From the NCBI RefSeq assembly GCF_001638985.1, contig NW_017265149.1:606000-634803 (forward strand): DNA of 28,804 nucleotides, in the 5' to 3' direction. This DNA is from Phycomyces blakesleeanus NRRL 1555(-). Its lineage: Eukaryota > Mucoromycota > Mucoromycetes > Mucorales > Phycomycetaceae. The position numbers were made by a program, and so were the translations under genes. Position 1 is the stretch's first letter. Each line of letters starts with the position of its first letter. Under the pieces are notes generated by a model, which made no database searches, had not been told where the DNA came from, and saw only the letters and a list, made by a program, of their open reading frames with translations. Shown piece after piece: positions 10,401 to 19,870 of this stretch.

Positions 10401-10754
10401 TACAAGTCTATTCCGCTTGTTCACAGAATTTCAAATCTCCATACCAGTCCTTCGTCCGAGACAGTCGTGAGTCTCAATCGGCAAGATGTCAATAGTCAGT
10501 TGCTAGAAAACGATACGGTGCCAGAAACAAACTCTGAAAGACGATTTCATCAGATAGAAGAACGCATGCAATTGATGGAAAAGCTTTTACAGGCATATTA
10601 TGTCGATAACGAGATTTTTAAAGAACTGGACAAAGCAATCCGGCGGGATGAACCGAGGGGTAGATCAATTGATGAAATGATCCCGGACTATGAAGCACAA
10701 ACAGGAACACGAAATAGGTCACACCAGAGACGTTTGTCCGAATCCAAGTTGTAG
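7464..10754 (+). CDS. Kelch-propeller membrane protein with TM-ectodomain-TM C-terminal half
   Basis: Seven exons give 877 residues: 7464-8086, 8250-8422, 8513-8545, 8666-8830, 8904-9174, 9259-9419, 9547-10754. Every intron is GT-AG, and every junction keeps frame while removing stops. Residues 1-21 are a signal peptide. Kelch-type blades follow to about 355 (for example VVYTYGGEIY, KIYIYGGADM, a YIFLFGG strand and a DTMTWTWIEP turn), with several N-glycosylation sequons. TM1 is about 378-401, then a conserved-looking linker (KTWPLLVYNGIIWSPR); TM2 is about 436-452. An ectodomain of about 245 residues carries cysteines 480, 500, 508 and 533 and starts SPDIRFCFDGW. TM3 is about 703-726 (NMIGSLGGVISLMAAVQLVL). 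A cytosolic tail has a predicted coiled coil at about 811-838. The kelch part is known as a protein or sugar-binding propeller; the C-terminal part is not a family I can name. The last intron (9420-9546) is the least certain join: without it there would be two genes, the second starting at 9504. Confidence 0.75.
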
Positions 10755-10784
10755 AGAACAAACCAGACATATTCTTTATAGATA

Positions 10785-10826
<42 letters not shown>

Positions 10827-12286
10827 TAATGGAGAAATATAGGATAAGCAACATTTGTTGTTTAGTGATAGTGTCTTATACATACATAGATATGTACCTT
10901 ATTTGGTGTTTAATGCTGTAAATATTATTACAGCCAGGGGAGAGAAGGGAGACACGCAAATGATATTAAGGTAGTATAAAAGTAGCAACATGTTGGTGGG
11001 TAGCTCAAGAACGACACAAGAGGCACCAATAAGTAATTTTCTCAAATTTGGCATGCACACAATACTAAAGTCAAGAAATAAATGAATGAATGAAGAGATA
11101 GCATAATTGATTGATTTAATAGTGTAATTAATAGACAAATGGGTATAAAATTGGACTCGCCCACTGTACTACAAATATGAAGCTGAAAAAAAAAGAAAAG
11201 AAAGCTAAAATGGGCCTTGTTCATCCAGGAATCTGGGTAGCGTAGATCAAACCGAACAACCTGATTTCCTGGGTCAGATATTGCCCAAAACAAAATCTAT
11301 CTATAGTTGTGACGCCCATTCCAAGAATGGATCGAGCTGGAGTGATCTTTTTTTTTTTCTTTAAAAAAAAACATGACGTTTTCGAATGATTTTTATATAT
11401 AGATGTGCGTGTTTTTGCGCATTACAAGCAAATAACCACAGCAAATATGGTGGACATGTAGCTGGTAGAGTCCCTGTTTATATTTATTTCCTTGCATACA
11501 TAGAATAAATACATACGAATATATATATATAAACAAAAGTTTCATGCTATATTAAAATCATTGGGTCCCGGAAATTATGTCCTATCTGAGGTTGCTCGGT
11601 TAAAATTGAAGCATCGTACCCTTCCACAAGAAAGCATTGTGTTCCTATGATCGATAGCCTTTGGGTACTACATCAAGAACAGTTTCTTACTGATTAGTAT
11701 ATATATGATCTAGTCCTTACACTACTTTCTGTTTTAAAAAAAGGATTATACAACGCAGTAAGGACTGTACCTCGTACATTAGCATTAGTGGGTATCCCAT
11801 AAAAGGCGGTTTGATGAATATTATTTATATATACTAAGGTCATTCTGACGACATGTCCTTTATATGTATAAACTACTTTGCCCTATAATAACTTGACGAG
11901 TGTGGCGAAAACAAAATAATGGACCCACCCCCTGGTCCAAGTATATATATATATATATAAACATAACTCTGCGTCCAGACTCACCAGGCTCATCCGATCT
12001 TGTGTAATGCAATCAAATATACCTATCAATCTTTTACTTTCAAGATAATGGTAATAACAACAATTTTAAGACAAGTAAATGAATATTTGGAAAGTCAATC
12101 AGAATTTAGCAAATAGAAGAAGAAGAAGAAGAAAAGGTATAAAACCGTTATTCATTATAAATATTTAGTGTGTATATATAATATTTTGGTTTTAAAGCTA
12201 CAAACCTTTACTCACAGGAATAACCACAAGAAGTTTAAAGGCTTTATATAATCCTAAAAATAAAAATAAAAATAAAAATGAAAATT
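10755..12286. other. Gene-poor spacer with repeat-arm fragments
   Basis: The start holds the 3' UTR of the kelch gene and a TA/TG microsatellite (about 10783-10826). Further on are fragments of a dispersed repeat family: an arm-like segment near 11208-11245, the hairpin-bearing end TGTGACGCCCA at 11308-11330, and a GGACC/GGTCC hairpin at 11920-11939. About 11555-11690 has a coding-like composition but stops. I see no intact gene. Confidence 0.55.
11308..11330 (+). repeat. Dispersed repeat end: TGTGACGCCCA with hairpin
   Basis: TGTGACGCCCA is followed at once by a perfect 6-bp stem (CCATTC/GAATGG, 3-nt loop). The same 11-mer followed by a hairpin occurs at 17444 and 27409, where it bounds the minisatellite module. 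This looks like one end of the same repeat family in a separate place. Confidence 0.5.
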
Positions 12287-12405
12287 GGATCTATCCAGGT
12301 CTCGGTACATATTGTCGCAGCTCAGCACCACATTATTAGCACAGGACAGTATCTTTTGAGCACTAGAATCTAAATAAACTCTATCAATATATTGGGTCCA
12401 ATAAC
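12287..12405 (+). repeat. Dispersed repeat arm related to 16260-16385 and 25843-25970
   Basis: A small hairpin (GGATCTATCC) is followed by TGTCGCAGCTCAGCACCACA and then, about 70 bp on, GGGTCCAATAACTGGCAT. The same order (hairpin, TGTCRCAGGTCAGCACCA, GGGTCCAACGCCAGTCCAT) occurs in both copies of the long repeat. Similarity is imperfect, so this is an old, diverged copy. Confidence 0.5.
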
Positions 12406-12998
12406 TGGCATGCATGTATCGAGCCTTCACTTTACTCTATGCAATTCAATAGTACAATATACGCTAATTTCTGTCAGCTCAATCTTTAAAGACTATACTA
12501 TAAAAATGCTTATAGGTAAAAATGTTTGTTTAATAAATACTTCCAAATTGAACGTTTTTTGTACACACTGTAAATACAATGAGGACATTTGCTTGTGTAT
12601 TCAATTCACTACGTCTTTTCTGTCTCTCTTTCAAACACACATTTCTTTAATCATTTTATCATTTTATTTTTTCCCATCTCTCTCTTTCTTTCTCTCATTC
12701 CAATGCATGCCATTCACAATGCCCATCCGGATTACCCAACTTCAATTATACATTTCACGCCAATGGCATTCTCAAGAACTCTTCCGATTTTTCTTTATAG
12801 ACTTTATAGACAAAAAGAAAAGTATATACAATGAAACACAGTAATCAACACAATGATAAGAGCACACATATTATATTATATTATATTAATCTTTAGATTT
12901 ATTTAACTAAATTAATTTTTCTTATTAATGAGACTTCCTAATTACAACATTAACCTCTTCAATCAAGTAAAAAAAAAGTTTGAACGCGTATTTTTTTT
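12406..12998. other. AT-rich spacer, no supported gene
   Basis: An open frame at 12392-12844 (150 codons) reads a hydrophobic, pyrimidine-driven peptide starting inside a repeat arm. It has no recognisable domain, intron structure or promoter, so I do not call a gene. Confidence 0.5.
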
Positions 12999-13000
12999 AT

Positions 13001-13068
13001 TAGTCAACAACAGTTTAAAAATTATTTTATTTATTAGTCAACAACAGTTTAAAAATTATTTTATTTAT
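13001..13068. repeat. Tandem duplication of a 34-bp unit
   Basis: Two copies starting TAGTCAACAACAGTTTAAAA, at 13001 and 13035, are identical over 34 bp, indicating a recent local slippage or duplication in AT-rich spacer. Confidence 0.9.
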
Positions 13069-13152
13069 TTATTAAAGATATACATAAAGAAGCTATTTTA
13101 TTTTATATGATTTCACTTAATGTTTTTTTACTAATGTAAAAAAATAAAAAGC

Positions 13153-13461
13153 ATGACACCAAGTTCTTTGTCCCCGCATTACGCGGCTCAATCTCCCTCA
13201 GGACGTAAACCTGACTTGGTAGCGAAGGAGGTGTGGGAATGGTGTTAATCCGTGGCGTAAGACAACAACCGGGTTCATCCCAACTACCCTATCTCATCAC
13301 TGAGAAGGGCCTGCGAACGTACCAGAGAAACCTACCACAAAGTAGCAGGGTCCAGCGTGTTCGACTACCAAGCAACACCGTCAGTTCCAGAGAGCTTCGA
13401 ACAAGGATTTCATGAAGAGTCGGCAGTAAACTCCACTTCCTCCCCGTCCTCCACTCAATAA
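13153..13461 (+). pseudogene. Decayed reading frame in a GC-richer island
   Basis: The frame starting ATG at 13153 runs to TAA at 13459-13461 and is interrupted by TAA at 13246-13248 and 13258-13260. Segments such as SGRKPDLVAKEVWEWC and HPNYPISSLRRACERTRETY look like real protein, unlike the AT-rich flanks. Coding-like residue runs continue in other frames to about 13720 (for example NQEARDDALPLFPAQNGKRM), suggesting frameshifts or several exons. I recognise no family; a mobile-element gene remnant is plausible. A competing open frame of 60 codons (13233-13415) overlaps in another phase. Uncertain. Confidence 0.35.
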
Positions 13462-16140
13462 ACTTTCATGATGCTAACTCGGCGGCAGCTTTTTTTAAAC
13501 ATTGCTCGTCGCCATTGTTTCAGAAATTATACAATTAAATTCACAATTCAGAACAATGTTGATCTGCGCCTCTAAGAATTAACCAAGAAGCTAGAGACGA
13601 CGCACTTCCGCTTTTTCCTGCACAGAATGGAAAAAGAATGTCTCCCAATCGACCCATAGGTAGCGCGTCAAACTCAACTACAGGCAATCAGGGGGTACCC
13701 GTCTCCAGAGTATAAAAAAAGCTAAAGAGAAGAAAACCGTGTCGGTTGAATGGGCTTTATTTTGATATACCCGCAGTCTGCGACTAAAGTTTGGGACTGC
13801 GCTTTTTTTTGCCAGGGGTGTTTTTTGCCTCTCACGTCAGAGCAGTGACATAGCTGTATACTCTTTTTAGTAGGATTGTGTAACTGTTCTATGACAGTAG
13901 GAGCAGCTTATAGATTTAATCAAATAAATGTTGCAAAGTGAAGTAAATTAGAGCAAAGAAGCAAAGAAGTAAAAAGAGTAATGAAGGGTTTAGTTTTAAT
14001 CGGTATAGCAATAACTCTTAAAGTGGAGTACAAGTCTCTATAACGGCGATTTGTAGGTTACTCTAAACTGGTCTGTGCGCTTTTTATTCGAGCGTACAAA
14101 GAGATTTGTTTTTCTTTTGCTTGTACAAGTAGACATAAATGAGACCCGCAAGTCACTAGGAGATAAACTTATAATATCTCAAAGTGCTATAAGGGTATTA
14201 GGTAGAAAAGCGAAAAACAAGATAAAAAGTATAAATGTATATTATCTGAATTATCACAATATGGTAGGTGGCGGAATTTTGAGTTCGAGATTGAGTTTTA
14301 TTGAAATGAGGTTATACCAATAATTGGAGGTATCAAGGTGATTTTCCAAGTGAATACGAAGGATTGCCATAAGTTACGTTGTGTCGATGATGCAAAACAT
14401 AACAGACCTACCTAGCTTTTTTTTTAATTTTTTTTAAAGAACTCTAGATACTAACTGTAGTTATATATTAATAAAAGTGAAAACAATTAGCAAATGAATA
14501 CTACAGAAGAGACCAAAGTCTATCCTTTTATTAGAAGGTTCAATTGGCATTGACAAACCAATTATTTCAAGCTATGTAACATACATTAAATACCGAGAGT
14601 TATGTTAGATATAGAACAAAAACAAATGGTCTAATTGTGCCTTCAGTTTACTCAAGACCAATATCAAGTTGTTTATTACAAAGGTTGATTAATTGACAAT
14701 TGTAATACCAATTTTACAGCAGCAATAACTTGGGTGCTTTATCAGAATGTACATTTAAGACTGTATTGGATATTCTACTTACAAAAAAGCAAATAATTTA
14801 CTTTTGCAAAAATTATGTTTTACAAAGAGAAATACTATAAGATGACGATATTATTTTTATAGGAAAAAAAAAGGTCATTTGGTATTAATATTTCTCTCTC
14901 TTTATGAAATAATAAAGTATTGCTTTATCTCCAAGCTTGTTCTTTTTGTTTCAAATTTTAATATTGCAATTATTTCAAAAAAAATACTTAACTTGCACTA
15001 TAGACTTAGAATCTCAATCTGGTCAAACTATTATTGTAGTCAGCAATTGGATTGTAGCTGTAAATAACTTGGTAGTACTAAAAACCCTTGTATTCCTGTA
15101 TTAGAATATGCGACACAAACTTTATTTTTAAAGGGAATACATATTGTAAGATAGGTTCGTTGCCTTTAATAAATATAAATGTATTCTGCGTAGTTTTTAC
15201 GAAACTGTTAATAACGTTAAATAATTGTTGGTTGTGTGTAAAGTTTTCTAAACTCGCCTAAATAGCTGCGAGTACCAGCGAGTCTCATACTATAGTTGAT
15301 GGTATATTGTTTGTATGCTTATTTAACAAGTCAATCCGTACTTTTCAGCACAAATACAATGTTTTCTGTTGGGATTAAAACCAAATTCAGAATATTATTA
15401 TACACCTCAAGTCTCTACAGCCAAAAATCGTATAAACGACTGAGGCAGTAGATGACATACTTAGCATGAAAAGAAAGGTGTAGATTTGGCGAGATAAGTT
15501 CAAGTTTATAAAAAGCTTTGCACTTGTGGAAAATGCTTTAGTTATTGATACGCTAAATTATAATTTTTTCCTTGAAAATTTGACATGAATGAGCTACTAC
15601 AGAAATGTACAGAAAGAATCAAAGGCGTAGATATAAGATTTTTCAGTACATCTTTTAACACAACAGAAGAGTATATAACACCAAATCTCTCTAGCTTTTT
15701 GAATTCAGAAACACTCAAGAGAAAACATGATAGATCCCTCGCAGAGTTCAAAGGTTTTGTAGATAATGACAGTTATTACTGCTATATTTTTCATTACATA
15801 CATACAGAGAAAGAGATATAACAATGACTTTAAGCAATATATAAGTCTAATGTTTGAGTATGTATGCCTACTTCTTTATGATATTATACCAAAATAATAA
15901 GAAAAACAAAAGTTTTCTTGCGATCAAGAGCATAATACATGACATATTCATTTTGACTGGCAATTTTGCATGTCTTCTCAGTTAGCTAATTCTCTTTTAA
16001 GTCATAATAAATTTATTATATTAAGTAGTATCATACTAGAATAATTAAAATCGTAATTTTTCTTTCTGTATTTATTTCTTAACATATGTGCAAGTAGACT
16101 TTTTTTGCAGTGAGTTCAAGTTTTGATTAGCTAAAACTAG
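13462..16140. other. AT-rich gene-poor region with decayed fragments
   Basis: After the GC-richer island (ending about 13860), base composition drops and only short frames remain. A 7-bp stem (CGCAGTC at 13772-13778, GACTGCG at 13795-13801) followed by eight T's at 13803-13810 is the only structured element I see. An open frame of 78 codons at 15585-15821 (begins MNELLQKCTERIKGVDIRFF) has ordinary residue use but no promoter or recognisable domain; it may be a remnant. Nothing else is supported. Confidence 0.5.
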
Positions 16141-16259
16141 GTAATTGAATTAGAAGTAAAGTAGTTTAGTTTGGATATCAAAGAACTTGATGATTTATTC
16201 ACAAAAATACAATCAATAATTTGAAAATTTGATCTACTCTAAATATAAATATATATTAG

Positions 16260-16390
16260 CTGGGATGGTCCAAATCCCAGTGTATGCTGTCACAGGTCAG
16301 CACCATATTTTACTAGCTATTATATTTATTCTTCGTGTCTTGTCCAAATCCAGAGGAGAGGGGGTCCAACGCCAGTCCATTCCATTGATT
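16260..16390 (+). repeat. Left inverted arm of minisatellite module (left copy)
   Basis: The hairpin CTGGGA(N9)TCCCAG at 16260-16280 is followed by GCTGTCACAGGTCAGCACCA and a segment around 16341-16378 whose reverse complement resembles 17305-17350 (TGGACTGG..TGGACCCCCC..CCTGGACTTGAACAAGGCAC). Read outward on the minus strand it gives TGTGACAGC then the hairpin, mirroring TGTGACGCC then a hairpin at the other end. Confidence 0.55.
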
Positions 16391-16649
16391 ATTTTTTGAT
16401 TTTTGATTTGTTTTTTGATTTGATTTTTTTCTTTTTTTTTTTGCTTTTTTTATATTTTTTATGATTTGCTTTTTTTCATTTGATTTGATTTGATATAATG
16501 TTCTATTATATTATATTGTATAGTATAATCTGCTTTGATATTTTTTAATAGACATGATGTGCCTTGATATGTCTTGTCTTCAATTGATTTGGGTTGATTT
16601 GTATTGACTTGATATGATTTGTATAATGTTCATGGTCATAGATACTGAG

Positions 16650-17200
16650 AAAGGTTTTGTGAAAGAGAACCTTCCGATTTGAGTTGAGAATTGGTAAAGA
16701 CATCAACAGATTTGAGCCAAAAGAGACTTTGTGAAAGAGAACCTTCCGATTTGAGTTGAGAGAGAGAGTTTGTAAAAAAACGCCTTTAGATTTGAGCGGA
16801 GGGATGCTTGGTAAAGGGACACCTTCCGATTTGGATTGAGAGAATTTGTTAAAGACCAACTTCTGATTTGAGCTAAGAGAGAGTTTGTGAACGGACACCT
16901 TCAGTCTTGAATGAAGAGAGACTTTGGAAAAAGCGCCTTCAGATTTTAGTAGAGAGAGTTTGTGAACAGACATCTTTAGTCTTAAGTTAAGAGAGACTTT
17001 GGAAAGAGCGCCTTTTGACTTGAGTGGAGAGATATTTTGGAAAGAACATATTCCGATTCAAGTCGAGAGAGACTTTTTAAAAGGACACCTTCAGTCTTGA
17101 CCCAAGAGAAACTTTGTAAAGGACACATTGTGATTTGAGACAACAAAGATTTTGGAAAGCAGTACCCTCCAGTTTGAGTGGATACAGAGACGCTTCGTTA
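16650..17200. repeat. 39-bp degenerate minisatellite (left copy, about 14 units)
   Basis: Units of about 39 bp have a core of the form GAGAGACTTTGTAAAGGACACC followed by TTCCGATTTGAG. On the minus strand much of the array is open and reads 13-residue units (for example KLSLSSNQKLVFN). Unit-to-unit divergence is high, but the array is nearly identical to its partner at 26705-27165, so the units diverged before the segment was duplicated. Confidence 0.85.
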
Positions 17201-17299
17201 ACGAATGCATTGTTTTTGTTTTTGTTTTTGACATTGTTTTTGCCTTGTGTTTTTGATATTATTTTTTTTCTTCTTTTTTTCTTCTTTTTTTTTTACAAA

Positions 17300-17465
17300 A
17301 TATTGGAATGGATATTGGACTGGACAATGGACCCCCCCTTCCTGGACTTGAACAAGGCACTGGACCCTATACTATACAACTGCGAAATATATATATTATT
17401 AGTTCTAAGATATTTGATACTCTAATTAACAGCGTAATATTTTTGTGACGCCCAACTGAAATGGG
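17300..17465 (+). repeat. Right inverted arm of minisatellite module (left copy)
   Basis: Contains TGGACTGGACAATGGACCCC and CTGGACTTGAACAAGGCAC (inverse of the left arm), and ends with TGTGACGCCCA at 17444-17454 overlapping two alternative small hairpins (CCCA/TGGG and CTGAA/TTCAG). Confidence 0.5.
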
Positions 17466-18043
17466 TTCAGTTTTGTTTTGTGTTGTTTTTCAGAGAAAAC
17501 ACCAAGAGCAGGATTCCTTTGAATAGCTATATTGTTGCTATTGTGTTTCCGTAGTTCCTTCCGAAATATTTTCTTGCTTGCTGATGGAGGCCTGTAATAG
17601 ATATACTGGTGCCACAGAAATGTCTGCAAAATCCATTCGGGGATTGCCAAAACCTTTTTTTTTATGTATGAAACTACGGCCTTTGACCAACGCATAAAAT
17701 TCATATTTGAAGAAATTGTTGACCCAGTGGAGATTCTTGAAGTGCTTTTGGCCGACCCATGAAATGGTAAGCTCCTGGGTTGTATAATTTGATGGTGCAT
17801 TTTTGATAGCTTGATACAATTGACTTGATCACTTGAATACTTGAGGCGGGATATAGTGCTACACACAATTTTCTCGCGGGAAAGATTTACTACTGGATTG
17901 AATTTCCATGATTTTTTGTAGGAACGGGGGTATATAATTTTCTTAATGTGAGTCAGAGACCGGCCACCAAGTAGCTTGAACACCGTGCAAAATGCTTGAT
18001 TTTCTTGGTTGATTGTATTGGTGAGCATCAGTAGACTTTGCAT
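17426..18043 (-). pseudogene. Broken minus-strand reading frame in repeat (left copy)
   Basis: A 205-codon frame from ATG at 18043 overlaps a second frame (17538-17819) that also looks protein-like (KNLHWVNNFFKYEFYALVKG). The switch between plausible stretches in two frames suggests a frameshifted coding remnant, probably of a mobile element. The partner copy carries the same frames with three residue changes. No catalytic motif or family is recognisable. Confidence 0.3.
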
Positions 18044-18081
18044 ATTTTTGTTGCTGTCCTCTCATTCCACCTTTAATAATT

Positions 18082-18203
18082 TTTTTTTATTCTTTTTTTT
18101 TCTTTTTCGTTCTTTTTTTTTTGTTCTTTTTTTTTTTTTGTTCTTTTTTTTTGTTCTTTTTTTTTTGTTCTTTTTTTTTGTTCTTTTTTTTCTAATTTTT
18201 TCC

Positions 18204-18232
<29 letters not shown>
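18082..18232. repeat. T-run minisatellite (GTTC plus 8-12 T) and AT microsatellite
   Basis: GTTC followed by T8-T12 is repeated several times, then a TA run at about 18209-18232. Copy number differs from the partner (about 28045-28156), accounting for most of the length change between repeat copies downstream of the 39-bp array. Confidence 0.8.
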
Positions 18233-18234
<2 letters not shown>

Positions 18235-18249
18235 ACATCCACTTTTTCT

Positions 18250-18881
18250 TTTTGCGTTTTAGAACCAGTCTGATATTGGCTTCCTGCTTGACTGATTCTG
18301 TCCTCATCAAACTTTGACTTGATAGTTTGCTAAAATTAGACTCATGATATGACCTTTGATTGAATCTTGCTTTTCATTGGCAATCACTTGCGCACGTATT
18401 TGGACCATATATGTGGGTTGTTTGTCCCTGCTATACAGACATTGCCGGTATTGCTTGCTTTAGCCTACTCTTCTTGACAGCTCTGAATACGACCCGGTTG
18501 ACCCAATTAATCAAATCTTGGTTCTATATATCGGCCAAATTTGAGGACAACTCATAATATGCTGGCTTGTGTTCAACCCATGGCTGTATTAAATACTCAT
18601 AGCTGTCGATGAAATTCTTGATATCCTATCCACTTGGTAGTAGATACTCTACTTGCATAGTATCTACTATATATTATAACCTTAATAGTATTGAAAAAAG
18701 CCAAGCGCTTGTTTCCTGAAGCACATCTTGAGTAGTAGTCATATCAAATAAACATGGTTTCTTAGGTTTGTAATTGGCATGTGTTGTACATTTGAGATGC
18801 TTTTCTGCATCATGCGCTTGGCTCATTGATTGTATCTCTTGTTGATAATCGTCTTGAAAGTATCATAGCAGGTATTATAGA
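18250..18881 (-). pseudogene. Decayed minus-strand coding remnant (left copy)
   Basis: One minus-strand frame from about 18865 down to 18250 has long protein-like stretches, such as SQAHDAEKHLKCTTHANYKP and NQDLINWVNRVVFRAVKK, split by about five stops. The partner copy has the same stops, so the decay preceded the duplication. No family recognised. Confidence 0.3.
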
Positions 18882-19215
18882 CCGGCCAGCTGTATATTTT
18901 TAAGGACTGCCTATTGTTGACCGTGGAATCCATTTGAAAGTCAATAAGATTACCCCTAGACTTGAGCTAATATGTCTATCGGCTCTGCGAAATTCACTAG
19001 ACGGAACCAAAGACACACAAAAACTTGAATAATGTTTTTCTAGAACGCCAAGGGCCACCAAGGTTGACCAAATACGATTTATAGCTGCCAGAAAACCAAA
19101 CGTCCACGTTTTAGAGCTTAAAATTTTGGTATCCATTTTCAAGATCAAAAACCAGGTTCATGGTAGCCCAAACGAATTACATAGCACAATCCATAAACAG
19201 AGATATTGAAGCAAT
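18882..19215. other. Flank of long repeat, coding-like but broken
   Basis: This part may belong to the long repeat, but the partner lies beyond the window. A plus-strand frame around 18985-19135 reads LDGTKDTQKLE, a stop, then TPRATKVDQIRFIAARKPNV; no intact gene can be built. Confidence 0.35.
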
Positions 19216-19565
19216 ACGGCACTCATGCGCTTGAGAACAAAAGCAAGAAACACAGACAGGGAAATCTATTGACCCAATAGTCAAACGCCTGCGGACAGCA
19301 ATCAAAAACAAAGAGAGACAAACCCCAGATACATGCAACAGTCAAATGCCTGTGGGCAGCAACCAGACCAATAGATGGATAAAGTCAAGATATATGGCAG
19401 TCAAACGCATGAGAACAATAATTAAAAATACGGGAAAAAACCCCAAGTTTCACAGCAGTCAAAGGCCTGCGAGCAGCACCAGTAACACATGCAAACAAAG
19501 TCCAGATACATGGATGGCGATTGCCTGAAAATAACATCCAGAAACACAGACAGCCAAAGTCTAGA
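19216..19565. repeat. 60-bp degenerate tandem repeat, about six units
   Basis: The core AGTCAAACGCCTGCGGACAG recurs at 19279, 19340, 19399 and 19457 with a weaker copy near 19517 and another near 19220, spaced 58-61 bp. Units also share AACACAGACA and CCAGATACATG segments. Spacing does not keep a reading frame, so it is unlikely to be coding. Confidence 0.75.
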
Positions 19566-19639
19566 CAACGAAACAAAAGGGACCAATAACGTCCAAACAA
19601 AATAGGGAAAACCAAGAACCCAAGAACTCGATCATAGCC

Positions 19640-19870
19640 TTGGGGGGTGGAACTCAAAAAGGTTTCTACCAACCCGAAACTATTTTTTTTAAAAATAAAT
19701 AAATAATTAAATAAATAAATTAGAGTCAATAAATTTTCAATATGTATAAATAATAAATATAGTAGTAAAAATATAAGTCGAAATTTTACCTTTTTGAGAA
19801 CCAGAGGGTCGCTACCACCACTTTCGAATATATGCAGACGGTGATTAACAGCAAGTGCAACGAGCCACAA
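19640..19870 (-). other. Possible exon remnants flanking an AT-rich GT-AG segment
   Basis: On the minus strand a coding-like stretch (ALAVNHRLHIFESGGSDPLV, ending LKK at about 19790) is followed by GTAAAA, about 110 nt of A/T-only-like sequence, then AAAATAG at about 19680 and a short in-phase continuation to a stop near 19640. No intact upstream exon was found. It could be the 3' end of an unrecognised gene or a pseudogene. Confidence 0.25.

Larger units (their letters stand above)
16141..18881. repeat. Long direct repeat, left copy
   Basis: From GTAATTGAATTAGAAGTAAA onward this segment matches 25726-28804 in the same orientation, 9.6 kb away. The match reaches the last base of the window, so the true length exceeds 2.7 kb. 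The left copy is shorter by 356 bp in the 39-bp array and differs in T-rich and AT microsatellite lengths. Internal parts in order: a hairpin-bearing arm, T-rich DNA, the 39-bp minisatellite, T-rich DNA, the opposite arm, and broken minus-strand reading frames. It is either a recent segmental duplication or two members of a dispersed element family. Confidence 0.9.

Noticed and set aside
9504..10754. Separate gene starting at ATG 9504
   Set aside because: TTGCAG at 9541-9546 is a good acceptor, phase matches the donor at 9420, and the joined protein gives a TM helix right before the ectodomain. Kept as an alternative only.
12392..12844. 150-codon plus-strand frame
   Set aside because: Starts inside a repeat arm and reads pyrimidine-rich low-complexity sequence; no supporting signals.
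13772..13810. Rho-independent-like terminator (7-bp stem plus T8)
   Set aside because: The genome is eukaryotic; the hairpin has a 16-nt loop and no adjacent gene. It could at most end a Pol III transcript, for which evidence is weak.
16650..17200. CRISPR array
   Set aside because: The repeat is a contiguous degenerate tandem array with no conserved repeat/unique spacer alternation, in a eukaryotic context.
18062..18310. Lys-rich 82-codon minus-strand frame (and 28027-28233)
   Set aside because: Pure product of the T-run minisatellite; length differs between copies with the repeat.
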